From assembly GCA_036337765.1 (NCBI GenBank), contig JAYZDP010000104.1:30468-94467 (forward strand): a DNA stretch of 64,000 bases, read 5' to 3'. The notes under the pieces were generated by a model. The model saw only the letters and a program-made list of their open reading frames with translations. It was not told the origin of the DNA and ran no database searches. The position numbers were made by a program, and so were the translations under genes. Below, in pieces: positions 44,310 through 56,373 of this stretch (positions within the stretch are counted from its first letter, which is position 1; the number at the start of each line of letters is the position of its first letter). The DNA comes from JAYZDP01 sp036337765. Lineage in GTDB: Bacteria; Acidobacteriota; Thermoanaerobaculia; Multivoradales; Multivoraceae.

Positions 44310-45464
44310 GTGAGTGCGGTGTATCTCGACAACAACTCGACCACGCCGCTCGATCCTCGAGTGCGCGAGGTCATGCTGCCGTGGCTTGGGGAGCGCTGGG
44401 GGAATGCGTCGTCGGTGCATCGCTTCGGACAGGCGGCGCGCGACGCCGTAGAGGGGGCACGAGCCGAGGTCGCGGCTCTGGTCGGTGGGCGAGCCGAGGA
44501 GATCGTCTTCACGTCGTCGGGAACGGAGGCCAACAATGCCCTGCTCTGGCACGTCGTGCGGTCGGCGAGCTTCGACTGCCACCTCGTCGTCTCTGCGCTC
44601 GAGCACCCTTCGTTGCGGGTGCTAGCCGCTGAGCTCGCGGATCTCGGAGTGGAGACGACGCTGGTCGATCCATCGCCTGACGGACGGGTCGATCCCGACG
44701 CAGTTCGGGCCGCACTGCGTGGGAACACTCGTCTGGTCTGTCTAATGTCGGCCAACAACGAGATCGGCACGCTGCAGCCCGTCGCCGAGGTGGCCGAGGT
44801 TTGCCGAGACGCTGAGGTGGCCCTGCACTGCGACGCCGTGCAGTCGCTCGGCAAGGTGGCGGTCGACGTGGGCCAGCTGGGCGCCGATACGCTGACCCTA
44901 GCCGCCCACAAGTTTCACGGTCCACTCGGCGCCGCCGCGCTGTGGGTGCGCTCGGGTGTCGATTTTCGCGCCTGGCTACTCGGGGGTGGCCAGGAGCGGC
45001 GTCGGCGCGCCTCCACCGAGAATATCGCCGCCCTCATCGGCTTCGGTGAGACGGCGCGCCTGGCACGGCTCGAGCTCGACGAGCGCCACGCCTCGCTGGC
45101 GTTGCTGCGCGACCGGTTCGAGGCCGGGCTCGGAGCGATTGCGGACACGGTTGTTCACTGCGCCGGCTCGCCAAGGCTGCCACATACGTCGCACGTGGCC
45201 TTTCAGGGCGTCGAGGGTGAGGCACTGACCATTCGACTCGATCTCGCCGGCTTCGCTGTCTCGACCGGGTCCGCATGTGCCTCGGGGGTGGTTGAGCCGA
45301 GCCCAACTCTGATCGCGATGGGGGTCTCGGCGCCGGAGGCGCTGGCGTCGTTGCGCATCAGCTTCGGCAAGACCAACACGATTGGCGAGGTCGATGCCTT
45401 CCTCGACGCCTTGCCAGGCGAAGTCGAGGCGCTGCGCCGACTGGCGCCGGCACTGAGTCGATGA
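44310..45464 (+). CDS. Cysteine desulfurase (IscS/NifS-like)
   Basis: The 384-aa PLP enzyme starts at GTG 44310 with VYLDNNSTTPLDPRV. SSGTEANNALLW, SANNEIGTLQPV, the PLP lysine in LAAHKFHGPLG (~residue 198) and the sulfur-carrying cysteine in STGSACASGVVEPS (~residue 318) are all present. It releases sulfur from L-cysteine as a persulfide. The stop overlaps the mnmA start (ATGA), so its main client here is probably tRNA 2-thiolation; Fe-S cluster assembly is also possible, though no iscU is adjacent. Confidence 0.93.
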   Translation: MSAVYLDNNSTTPLDPRVREVMLPWLGERWGNASSVHRFGQAARDAVEGARAEVAALVGGRAEEIVFTSSGTEANNALLWHVVRSASFDCHLVVSALEHPSLRVLAAELADLGVETTLVDPSPDGRVDPDAVRAALRGNTRLVCLMSANNEIGTLQPVAEVAEVCRDAEVALHCDAVQSLGKVAVDVGQLGADTLTLAAHKFHGPLGAAALWVRSGVDFRAWLLGGGQERRRRASTENIAALIGFGETARLARLELDERHASLALLRDRFEAGLGAIADTVVHCAGSPRLPHTSHVAFQGVEGEALTIRLDLAGFAVSTGSACASGVVEPSPTLIAMGVSAPEALASLRISFGKTNTIGEVDAFLDALPGEVEALRRLAPALSR

Positions 45465-46528
45465 CCACCGCCGTCGCCATGAGCGGTGGGCTCGACTCGT
45501 CACTGGTCGCCGCGCTGCTCGCCGAGTCCGGCGAGTCGGTGTTGGGCCTGTCGATGCTGCTTTGGGATCGCTCCGAGGAGGCTCGCAACGGGCGCTGCTG
45601 CGGATCGCTCGATCTCGGTGACGCCAGGCGGGTGGCGCAGCAGGTCGGCATCCCTCACTACACGTTGCGCATGGACGACGAGTTCGAGCGCCAGGTGGTC
45701 GACCCGTTCGTCGACGACTACCTCGCCGGCCGGACGCCGAGCCCCTGCGTGCGGTGCAATACATTCATCAAGTTCGACGCCTTCGTCGACCGTGCGGCCC
45801 AGCTCGGCGCCGAGCGCATCGCTACGGGTCACTACGCCCGCATCGTCGAGGCAGACGACGAGCTCGAGCTCCACCGCGCGGTGGACGAGCGCAAGGACCA
45901 GACCTACTTTCTGTTCGAGCTCGATCAGGAGCAGTTGGGCCGGGCCTGCTTTCCGCTCGGTGAGATGACGAAAGCCGAGGTGCGGCGGGAGGCCGACCGG
46001 CGTGATCTGGTCGTCGCCGGCAAGGCTGAATCGATGGACATCTGCTTCGTCGCCAACGGGGTCGAGAAGTTCGTGGGTGAACGGATCCGCGGTACGCCGG
46101 CGGAGGCGCGGTCCGGGGTAGCGAGCACGGTGGTGGATGAGTCTGGCTCCGAGCTCGGCCGGGCCGGTCCGACCTATCGCTACACTGTCGGGCAGCGTCG
46201 CGGGCTCCGAATCTCAGGGTCTCGGCCGCTGTACGTACTCGAGATCGATGCCGACGCGAATCGGCTGGTCGTAGGGCCGGTCGAAGAACTGGCTTCGAAT
46301 GGGCTGCGCGGAGGCGGCCTGCACTGGATCGGCGCGCCGCCCTCGGGCCCCATTGAGGCCGAGGTCCGCATCCGCTCCCGACACCCCGGTGTGGCGGCGC
46401 TGGTGCGACCGGGTGCGCGCGGAGAGGTCGAAGTCGATTTCGCCGAGCCGCAGAGTGGCGTTGCGGCCGGACAGGCGGCGGTCTTTTACGACGGCGATCG
46501 GGTTCTGGGCGGCTGCTGGATCCGTTGA
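45461..46528 (+). CDS. mnmA: tRNA-specific 2-thiouridylase MnmA
   Basis: The 355-aa protein starts at ATG 45461. The PP-loop AMSGGLDSSLVA activates U34 with ATP. The catalytic cysteines are in TPSPCVRCNTFIKF (~residue 98) and SMDICFVANG (~residue 190), and TGHYARI and KDQTYFLF are conserved. The C-terminal beta-barrel has YRYTVGQRRGL and ends AVFYDGDRVLGGCWI. It makes s2U34 in tRNA-Lys, Glu and Gln with sulfur from the upstream desulfurase. Confidence 0.96.
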   Translation: MTTAVAMSGGLDSSLVAALLAESGESVLGLSMLLWDRSEEARNGRCCGSLDLGDARRVAQQVGIPHYTLRMDDEFERQVVDPFVDDYLAGRTPSPCVRCNTFIKFDAFVDRAAQLGAERIATGHYARIVEADDELELHRAVDERKDQTYFLFELDQEQLGRACFPLGEMTKAEVRREADRRDLVVAGKAESMDICFVANGVEKFVGERIRGTPAEARSGVASTVVDESGSELGRAGPTYRYTVGQRRGLRISGSRPLYVLEIDADANRLVVGPVEELASNGLRGGGLHWIGAPPSGPIEAEVRIRSRHPGVAALVRPGARGEVEVDFAEPQSGVAAGQAAVFYDGDRVLGGCWIR

Positions 46529-46911
46529 AGAAGTCGCTTGAGATCCTGAGCAGTGCCTTCTGGGTGGCCCGGCTGCCGCCCGAGGCGCCCACGCCAGAGC
46601 CACCACGAGGCTGTGAGCTCTGGTCGGTCACAAGGACCGCGACCGAGCTATCCATCCTCTGTGCCGGGACCGACGTGCCGGACGGCGCGCAGCGCCACGG
46701 TCCGTTGAGCGGTATGCGCATCGCCGGAGTCCTGGACTTCGAGCTGGTGGGCGTGCTCGAGTCGCTGCTTGCGCCCTTGCGGCGGGCCGGAATCAGCGTG
46801 CTCGCGAGCTCGACCTTCGATACCGACTACGTCTTCGTCGCGGTCCGCGAGGCGGATGCGGCGCGCACGGTGCTCGAGAATGACGGTTGGCGATTCGTGC
46901 CGGGCTCATAG
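46525..46911 (+). CDS. ACT-domain protein (CASTOR/ACT_7-like)
   Basis: The 128-aa protein starts at TTG 46525 (TTGA overlap with mnmA). The N-terminal half has WSVTRTATELSILCAGTDVP. The C-terminal half has FELVGVLESLLAPLRRAGISVLASSTFDTDYVFVAVREADAARTVLENDGW, a beta-alpha-beta-beta-alpha-beta pattern of ACT folds that bind amino acids. Stand-alone proteins of this type are often annotated as ACT domain-containing or predicted amino-acid sensors. The link to mnmA is only positional. Confidence 0.75.
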   Translation: MKKSLEILSSAFWVARLPPEAPTPEPPRGCELWSVTRTATELSILCAGTDVPDGAQRHGPLSGMRIAGVLDFELVGVLESLLAPLRRAGISVLASSTFDTDYVFVAVREADAARTVLENDGWRFVPGS

Positions 46912-46991
46912 CCGGCGTCGACTAGGTACCGCTCAGGCGCGACTGGCGCTACGATCCAACACTTCGAAGCAAACGCGAGCGAGGCCAATCC

Positions 46992-48869
46992 ATGACCGAT
47001 CAGCCGTCAGACAAGTCCGTCGTCATCGACTCCAATCCAGGGCGCAGCGCGCAGACCTACGGCATTGCGCGGGAGCTCGATACGAATCTCGATCTGATCC
47101 ACCGTCGCTCAGTCGGCGTGATCGGCAACAAGGGCGACAGCCAGTGCTACCTAGGCGTCCAGCGCAAGGTCGAGACGATCCACGAGAAGTTGCGCCAGCG
47201 CATCGGCTCGGGTGACGGCCAGCTCCCCATGCGTCTGGTGCAGCCGGAGTACACCGTCGCCACCTCGGACGGCATGCGCAACGGCACCCGCGAGATGCGC
47301 TATTCGTTGATCGGGCGCGAGGTCACCCACGACAGCGTGTGCGAGCACCTCAGCGCCAGCGGCCTCGAGGGCACGATCGCGGTGGTCGCCTGCGACAAGC
47401 CGCCCGTCGGCACGCTCGCCGCCGCGCTCGAGCACAACCGCCCGGCGATCCTCATGTCCGACGGCCCCATCCGGCCCGGCCTCGACTCGGTCACCCACGA
47501 GCCGATCGACATCATCTCGGGTTTTCAGGTCGCCGGTAGCCCGGACGAGGAGCTCAAGGAGCGCATCGCCTGTGAGGCGTGCCCCGGCTTCGGCAGCTGC
47601 GGGGGAATGTTCACCTACAACACCATGCAGACCTTCATCGGCGTGGTCGGGATGGAGCCACTCGACATGGTGGCGGCCCCGTCTGACGACGCGCGTCGGC
47701 TCGAGGTCTTTCCGGATCAGCTGATCGGCTACCTCGAGGGCTTGATCGCGAGCGGCACCACGCCGCGAGACATCGTCGGTCGCGACTCGATCCGCAATGC
47801 CGTCATCGTGGCCATGGCGATCGGCGGTTCGACCAACGTGCTGCTGCATGCGCCCGAGATCGCTCGGGCCGCGGGCTTTTGCAGCTTTTCTGGCGAGATC
47901 ATGTCGCCGGAGGAGTTCAACCATCTTTCGCAGCACGTCGTTCCGGTGCTCACAGACGCCCGCCCGTACGGCGCCTACTCGATGGTCGACATCGACGAGC
48001 AGGGCGGTGTTCAGGTGATCGTCAAGGAGCTTCTCGACGCCGGGCTCCTCAACGGCGAGGTGCCGACGTGCACCGGTGAGACGCTAGCCTGCCAGGTCGC
48101 GCGCCTCGACCCTCCCGCGCCTGACGGCCGGGTGATCTACACCGTCGAGGCGCCATACAAGCCGACCGGGGGCCTGCGAGTTCTCGGCGGCAACCTGTCG
48201 CCCGAGCACAGCGCGGTTCTGAAGCTCGCCGGGGTCGAGGGCGGACTCGAAGACAATGTGTTCGTCGGCACGGCGCGGATATTCGACGCCGAACAGGACC
48301 TTCTGGACACGCTGGAGAACGACCCGGCAAGCTTCGAGAACCACGACATGGTCATCGTGCGCTACGAAGGTCCGAGCGGTGCGCCGGGGATGCCCGAGAT
48401 GCTCGACTCGACCTCGCGCATCACTACACTGTGTCGGGACAAGAGCATCGTCATCGCGTTGATGACCGACGCCCGCTTCTCCGGCGGCTCGGTCGGGCTG
48501 GTCATCGGTCATGTCGGTCCGGAGGCGGCGTTCGGCGGGCCGATCGCGCTGGTCGAGGAGGGCGACGAGATCGTCGTCGACCTCAACATCAACGAGCTGA
48601 ACTGTACCCAGCTCGCAGACCCGACCGTCACGGCCGCCCGCCTCCAGGCCTGGCAGGCATCAGTCGATGCGAACGGCGGTCTGCATCCGGCTTGCGGCAC
48701 CGCCGACACCCGATTGCTCAACCGCATGCGCCGCTCAGCGGTCTCTGCCATCGAGGGCGCGGGCATGCATCCCGACCGGCAATTGTGGGTGAGCGAGCCG
48801 CGGACCGCGGAGCAGTCCGGTTTCGTCCCCTCGAACCGCTTCCGCGCCGACGTTGCTCGACCGCTCTAG
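46992..48869 (+). CDS. ilvD: IlvD/Edd-family dehydratase, divergent dihydroxy-acid dehydratase
   Basis: The 625-aa protein starts at ATG 46992. The family converts dihydroxy acids to 2-keto acids with an Fe-S cluster; IlvD acts in valine/isoleucine synthesis. Candidate cluster cysteines are C52 (DSQCYLG), C134 (ACDKPPVG, next to the usually carbamylated Lys136) and C203 (FGSCGGMFTYNTM). The C-terminal TDARFSGGSVGLVIGHVGPEAAFGGPIAL is standard. The N-terminal motif lacks the usual PCN form, and SDGMRNGTREMRYSL differs from typical IlvD, so it may instead act on sugar acids. Its stop overlaps that of convergent rsmI. Confidence 0.8.
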   Translation: MTDQPSDKSVVIDSNPGRSAQTYGIARELDTNLDLIHRRSVGVIGNKGDSQCYLGVQRKVETIHEKLRQRIGSGDGQLPMRLVQPEYTVATSDGMRNGTREMRYSLIGREVTHDSVCEHLSASGLEGTIAVVACDKPPVGTLAAALEHNRPAILMSDGPIRPGLDSVTHEPIDIISGFQVAGSPDEELKERIACEACPGFGSCGGMFTYNTMQTFIGVVGMEPLDMVAAPSDDARRLEVFPDQLIGYLEGLIASGTTPRDIVGRDSIRNAVIVAMAIGGSTNVLLHAPEIARAAGFCSFSGEIMSPEEFNHLSQHVVPVLTDARPYGAYSMVDIDEQGGVQVIVKELLDAGLLNGEVPTCTGETLACQVARLDPPAPDGRVIYTVEAPYKPTGGLRVLGGNLSPEHSAVLKLAGVEGGLEDNVFVGTARIFDAEQDLLDTLENDPASFENHDMVIVRYEGPSGAPGMPEMLDSTSRITTLCRDKSIVIALMTDARFSGGSVGLVIGHVGPEAAFGGPIALVEEGDEIVVDLNINELNCTQLADPTVTAARLQAWQASVDANGGLHPACGTADTRLLNRMRRSAVSAIEGAGMHPDRQLWVSEPRTAEQSGFVPSNRFRADVARPL

Positions 48870-49543
48870 TCGGCGCGGCCGAGGACCACTACGAACTCTC
48901 CTTTGAGGGAAGGGCGGCCCTCGAGCTCCTCCAGGACCGCGGACAGCAGGCCGCGCAGCGTCTCTTCATGCAGCTTCGTCAGTTCGCGGCCGATCGCCGC
49001 CGGCCGGTCGCCGAGGGTCTCGACCATGTCGCCGAGCGAAGCGAGCAGTCGGTGCGGTGACTCGAAGATGACCAGAGTGTGGTCGAGCTCCGCGAAGCGC
49101 CGCAGCCACGTCTTTCGCTTGCCGGTCTTGGGGGGCGGGAATCCGAGGAACGTGAAGGGGTACGGCGGCAGGCCGGAGCAGGCGAGCGCCGTCAGGATGG
49201 CCGAGGGCCCGGGAATTGCCTCGATGCGGTGCCCGGCTTCGGCGGCAGCGCGCACTACGAGAAAGCCGGGGTCGGACAGCAGAGGGGTTCCGGCGTCGGA
49301 GATGATGGCGACGTCGGATCCATTGGCGAGTGCGGACACCAGCCCGGCGAGCTGGCGCGCTTCGTTGTGCTCGTGAAGCGACACGAGCTTCTGGCGCACA
49401 CCGATTGACTGCAGGAGCCTGCCGCTGCGCCGCGTGTCTTCGCAAGCGACGAGATCGACGGCGCCAAGCGTCTCCCGCGCACGCTCTGTCAGATCCGCCA
49501 GGTTGCCGATCGGGGTCGCGACGATGAAGAGGGTCCCGGGCAC
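48866..49543 (-). CDS. rsmI: 16S rRNA 2'-O-ribose C1402 methyltransferase RsmI
   Basis: The 225-aa protein starts at GTG 49543. LFIVATPIGNLADLTERA, the SAM site SDAGTPLLSDPG and AIPGPSAILTALACSGLP are family signatures; FLGFPPPKTGKRK follows. It modifies the same nucleotide (C1402) as RsmH, whose gene is also in this window. It is last in the minus-strand series after the lytic transglycosylase (11-base gap). Slightly shorter than E. coli RsmI, lacking part of the C-terminal helical region. Confidence 0.95.
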   Translation of the reverse strand: MPGTLFIVATPIGNLADLTERARETLGAVDLVACEDTRRSGRLLQSIGVRQKLVSLHEHNEARQLAGLVSALANGSDVAIISDAGTPLLSDPGFLVVRAAAEAGHRIEAIPGPSAILTALACSGLPPYPFTFLGFPPPKTGKRKTWLRRFAELDHTLVIFESPHRLLASLGDMVETLGDRPAAIGRELTKLHEETLRGLLSAVLEELEGRPSLKGEFVVVLGRAD

Positions 49544-49554
49544 GAAACCCGAGC

Positions 49555-51797
49555 CTATCGATATAGCTCCGCGTACTGGGCTCGGCTGCGGAGCACGCGT
49601 GCGAGGTAAGCGTTGGTTTCGTTGAAGCCGACCTTGGCGAGATACTCCTCGGGCTCCTTGCTGTAGCAGTGGGTGCGCCAGAGCGTGGCCTGGTACTCGC
49701 CGGCGTTGTACGCGGCGACGACCTGATGGAGATTGCCGTCGAAGAAGCGGGTCAGCTCACCGAGGTAGGCGGCCGCGAGCTCCAACGAGATCTTGGGATC
49801 GAGCAGGTCGTCGGGTGATGCCAGCGGGACGCCCTGCTCGTCGGCGACGCGGCGGGCCGTCGACAGGGTGAGCTGGCCGAGGCCACGGGCGGAAGCCGGT
49901 GAGATCGCCTCGGGGTCGAAGCGACTCTCCTCACGCACGATGGCAAGCAGCAGGCTGGTGTCCACGCCGTGGCGCGCCGCCACCTTCTCGATGTGGTCGC
50001 GGTAGGGGTACGGGTACAGCAGCTCCCTGAAGCTGCGGGCGACCATCGCCTCCGGCACTTCTCGTGGCAGACGGCGGCGGAGGATCTCGGCGATGTAGAG
50101 GGCTCGGCGCGTCTTGCCGTCGCCGGCGAGCCCGTGCCCGGCGATCATCGCCAGCGCTGGCTGGCTGACCGGAAAGTGGCGCAGCACGACGCTGTCGCCT
50201 TCGTGCCAGAGGCCCAGGGCGAGGAGCTTCTCCTCGGTGTCGCCTAGCGACGCTTGCCAGATCGGCCAATCGGGCGTCGCCGGCGTCGCGGGCTTGAGGT
50301 ACACCAGATTGGCGGGGCTTCGGGCCAGCCTCTGACGCAGCCTTTCGCCGGCGGCCTTGCCGTCGGGATCCGTATCCCCCAGCAGCTGCCACGCGAGATG
50401 GAGCTCCCTGGCTCCGGTCGCCGTCGCGTACCGATGAAGAGTCGGCTCGACCACCGCCCGTAAGTGGGGTTGCGACAGCCGTTGGGCGGCCGAGCGCGAG
50501 AGCAGCTGGTAGGCGTCGTCAGCGACCAGTGCGAGATAGGAGTTGACGGCGGCCTCACGATCTCCCTCGATCTCGGCCAGGCGGCCGCCCCAGAACAGGA
50601 TGTTGGCGTTGTTGCGGTCGAAGCCGCGCCCGGCCGGAGCAAGCCAGGCGGCCGCGCGATCGCTGCGGCCGCGCACCAGGTCCGAAACGGCGAGAAAGAG
50701 AGCAGCGCGCGCCGCTTCCGGTCCCCACGCGCGCTGTGTCGGCAGCAAATCAATGATCTCCCGCGCCCGCTCCTCCTGTCCCGTGCGCCACTCGATTCGT
50801 AGCGCCGAGATCAGGGCCGCGCCCGAGAAACGGCCATTCTCGTCGGCAAGGAAGGCGCGTCGATAGCTGGCCGCTGCACGAGACCAGTCGCCCATGAGCT
50901 CGAACGAGCGCCCCTCGTTATAGAGCGCCTGTGACCGCTGCTCGGGTCGAAGGCTGCGCTGCGCGAGCTGACCGTACCCGGCGGCTGCACGGATGAAGTC
51001 GCCCTGCCAGAACCAGGACCGGATCAGCTGATAGTAGGTGTCGTACTCGCCCTGGCGCCCGAGATCGGGCGAGAGCTCCGCGACGGCACGCTCGAGAAAG
51101 CGCGCGGCGAGGTCGAACTGGCGGTGGTGGTGGAGGCTCGTGCCGACGACCGCGGCGATCCGTGCGTCGGGTGGCGCCGGCATGATCGTGGCCAGCGAGT
51201 GGGCGGCACGACCGGCGGGCAGGTCCGTGCCGTCCTTCTCGATCAGTGCGACCAGTTCTTCGTGCGGACGCGGTCCGCCGCGCAAGGACTGCGGGGTGCG
51301 GCTCATGTCGCAATCGATGCTCAAGACACGCAGTCCACGGCGAGTGTTCTCGGGGAGATGGTCGGTTTCGAGCTTGACCAACACCCGGCAGTCGCCGCCG
51401 GCGCGAAGAGCCGTACTCAGCAGACGGTAGGCGGGGCCGAGCAGCTGCGGCGGCGTCGGCTCGCGAAGCAGCGCCGCCAGAAGGCCCGCCGCGAGCTCGG
51501 GGTGGCCGGTGTCGACGTAGCTCTTCGCGATCCGAAAGAGTGCATACGGTCGTAACTCGCGCGACCGGTTCATGACCCGCACGTAGGCGCGTACCGCCTC
51601 GTCAGGGCGATCCAGGCCTTCGAGAAGTCGGCCCTCGAGGTACTCGATGCCCAGGGACTGGGCGAGGTCCGGGTCGTCGGCGATCACCTGGCGCGCTGCA
51701 GCGAGCGCGTCGGGGTCGCGATCCTCATGCTGTAGAGCAACAAGGGTTGTCCGCGGGTCCTCCCCGGCCACCAGCAATAGGTAGAGAAATAGGCTCG

Positions 51798-51801
<4 letters not shown>
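49555..51801 (-). CDS. Soluble lytic transglycosylase, Slt70-like
   Basis: The 748-aa protein starts at ATG 51801, overlapping the murA stop. A short signal (LFLYLLLVAG) leads into a long helical superhelix with TPR-like repeats (for example YNEGRSFELMGDWSRAAASYRRA, SQALYNEGR). The C-terminal SLT domain follows: LLAIVREESRFDPEAISPASARGLGQL with the catalytic glutamate, then AAAYLGELTRFFDGNLHQVVAAYNAGE. It cleaves peptidoglycan strands giving 1,6-anhydro ends in the periplasm. The neighbours murA and prmC suggest envelope housekeeping. Confidence 0.9.
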
Positions 51802-53054
<1,253 letters not shown>

Positions 53055-53057
53055 GGC

Positions 53058-53894
53058 TCAGACCCCCAGGACGATCACCCGGTCGTGGCCGGCGTAGTCC
53101 GTCAACCGCTCCGCGGGGCGCAGATCATACTCCTCGCCGAGCGCCTCGACGGCGTCCGCCTGAGCGGTGCCGATCTCGAGCAGAAGCCAGGCGCCGGGAG
53201 CGAGACGGCCGCACGCCGCGGCCAGCAATCGGCGAATCACATCGAGACCGTCAGCGCCGCCGGCGAGCGCGCGGTGAGGCTCGTAGTCGCGAACGTCGAT
53301 CGGGGATTGGACGAGTTCGCTCTCGGAGACATAGGGCAGATTGGCGACGAGGACGTCGATGTGGACTGGCCTCAACGGCGTGAGCAGGTCGCCGGCCACC
53401 AGCCCGAGCGGTGCTCGATGTCGCGCTCGATTGCGGTCGGCGACGGCGAGCGCTGGCGGAGACACGTCGGTTGCGAAGACCCGTAGGTCGGCGCGCTCCA
53501 GGCTCAGGGTGATGCCGATACACCCGGAGCCGGTGCCGACGTCGACGAGACGACCCTCTGGTGGCGACAGGCGCAGGGCGGCCTCGACCAGATGCTCGGT
53601 CTCGGGCCGCGGGATGAGGGTGCGGGAGTCGACGTAGAACGGGCGCCCCCAGAACTCACGCTCGCCGAACAGGTAAGCGAAGGGCTCGCCGGATGCGCGC
53701 CGCTCGACGAGACCGGCGATTCTACTCGCCGCAGCCTCGCCCACGGGGAGCTCAGGGTGAGCGAACACCTTCGCCTCGCTCAAGTCGAGGCTCTTCGCCA
53801 CGATCAGCGCGGCTTCCCGGCGCGGTGATCCCGGCGCGGCGTCTGCCAGCCGGTCGCGCGCTGAGGCCAGGACGTCGGCGATGCTACGCACCAT
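53058..53894 (-). CDS. prmC: Release factor glutamine methyltransferase PrmC
   Basis: The 278-aa protein starts at ATG 53894. An N-terminal helical domain recognises the release factor; FAYLFGEREFWGRPFYVDSRTLIPRPETEHLVE is the conserved linker region (residues ~75-107). The SAM motif is VDVGTGSGCIGI. The catalytic motif reads NLPY (VANLPYVSESEL) rather than the more common NPPY; this variant occurs in several phyla. It methylates the GGQ glutamine of PrfA, whose gene is 17 bases upstream. Confidence 0.93.
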   Translation of the reverse strand: MVRSIADVLASARDRLADAAPGSPRREAALIVAKSLDLSEAKVFAHPELPVGEAAASRIAGLVERRASGEPFAYLFGEREFWGRPFYVDSRTLIPRPETEHLVEAALRLSPPEGRLVDVGTGSGCIGITLSLERADLRVFATDVSPPALAVADRNRARHRAPLGLVAGDLLTPLRPVHIDVLVANLPYVSESELVQSPIDVRDYEPHRALAGGADGLDVIRRLLAAACGRLAPGAWLLLEIGTAQADAVEALGEEYDLRPAERLTDYAGHDRVIVLGV

Positions 53895-53911
53895 CGGCGG
53901 TGCCGGACCGG

Positions 53912-54987
53912 TCAGTCGACGCCGACGGGGGTATTGATCTCTTCGGCCTGGAAGTGTGCCGCCAGGGGATCGATCAGCGCGTCGAGGTCCCCCTCCAGAA
54001 CGCCGTGAAGCTGATGCACAGTGACGTGGATGCGGTGATCCGTGACGCGCGACTGCGGGAAGTTGTAGGTACGGATCTTCTCGGAGCGGTCACCCGTGCC
54101 GACCATCTTGCGCCGCTTCGCGGCCTCCTCCGACTGGGCCCTCTCGTTCTCGATGTCGAACAGGCGTGCCTTCAAAACACGCATGGCTTTTGCCTTGTTC
54201 TTGATTTGACTGCGCTCGTCCTGGCACTGCACCACCAGCCCGGTCGGCAGGTGGGTGAGACGGACAGCCGAATAGGTCGTATTGACTCCCTGCCCGCCCG
54301 GACCCGAGGCGCAGTAGCGATCGATGCGCAGGTCCTTCTCGTCGATGGAGACCTCGACGTCGTCGGCCTCCGGTAGGACCGCCACTGTCACCGCTGAAGT
54401 GTGGATCCGTCCCGAGGCCTCGGTCTCGGGCACCCGCTGCACGCGATGCACGCCGCCCTCGTACTTGAGACGCGAGTAGGCGCCTTTGCCCTCGACGATG
54501 GCCGACGCCTCTTTGATGCCCTTGACACCGGACTCAGAGATGTCGAGGAGCTCGATTCTCCAGCCCTGCCCCTCGGCGTAGCGCGAGTACATGCGGAACA
54601 GCTCTGCAGCGAAGAGCGTCGCTTCGTCGCCCCCTGTGCCTGCACGGATCTCGAGCACCACGTTGCGGCTGTCGTTCGGGTCTTTGGGAATGAGCTCTTT
54701 GCGGAGCTGCTCTTCCAGCCCGGCGATTTGGAGGTCCAGAGTCTCGATCTCCTCGACCGCCATCGCCGCCAGCTCCTCGTCGTCGGAGGAGCCGTCGAGC
54801 ATCTCTCGCGCCCCGTTGCGTTGCCGAGTCGCGTCGCGGAACTGCCGGTACAGCTCGACCACCGGGCGCAGGTCAACCAGCGCCTTGTTGGTGTCGCGCG
54901 TCAAGGCGGGGTTCGAGAACACCTCTGGCTGGGTCAGCCGCTCGCTGAGCTCGTCGTGCTTCTTTTCAAGCTCTTGGAGTTTTTCGA

Positions 54988-54991
<4 letters not shown>
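53912..54991 (-). CDS. prfA: Peptide chain release factor 1
   Basis: The 359-aa protein starts at ATG 54991, overlapping the stop of the NtrC-type regulator (ATGA). The anticodon-like tripeptide is PET in HRVQRVPETEASGRIHTS, typical of RF1 (UAA/UAG). The catalytic GGQ is in CASGPGGQGVNTTYSAVRL, where PrmC acts. It is of normal length. Co-transcription with a two-component system is unusual. Confidence 0.96.
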
Positions 54992-56369
<1,378 letters not shown>

Positions 56370-56373
<4 letters not shown>

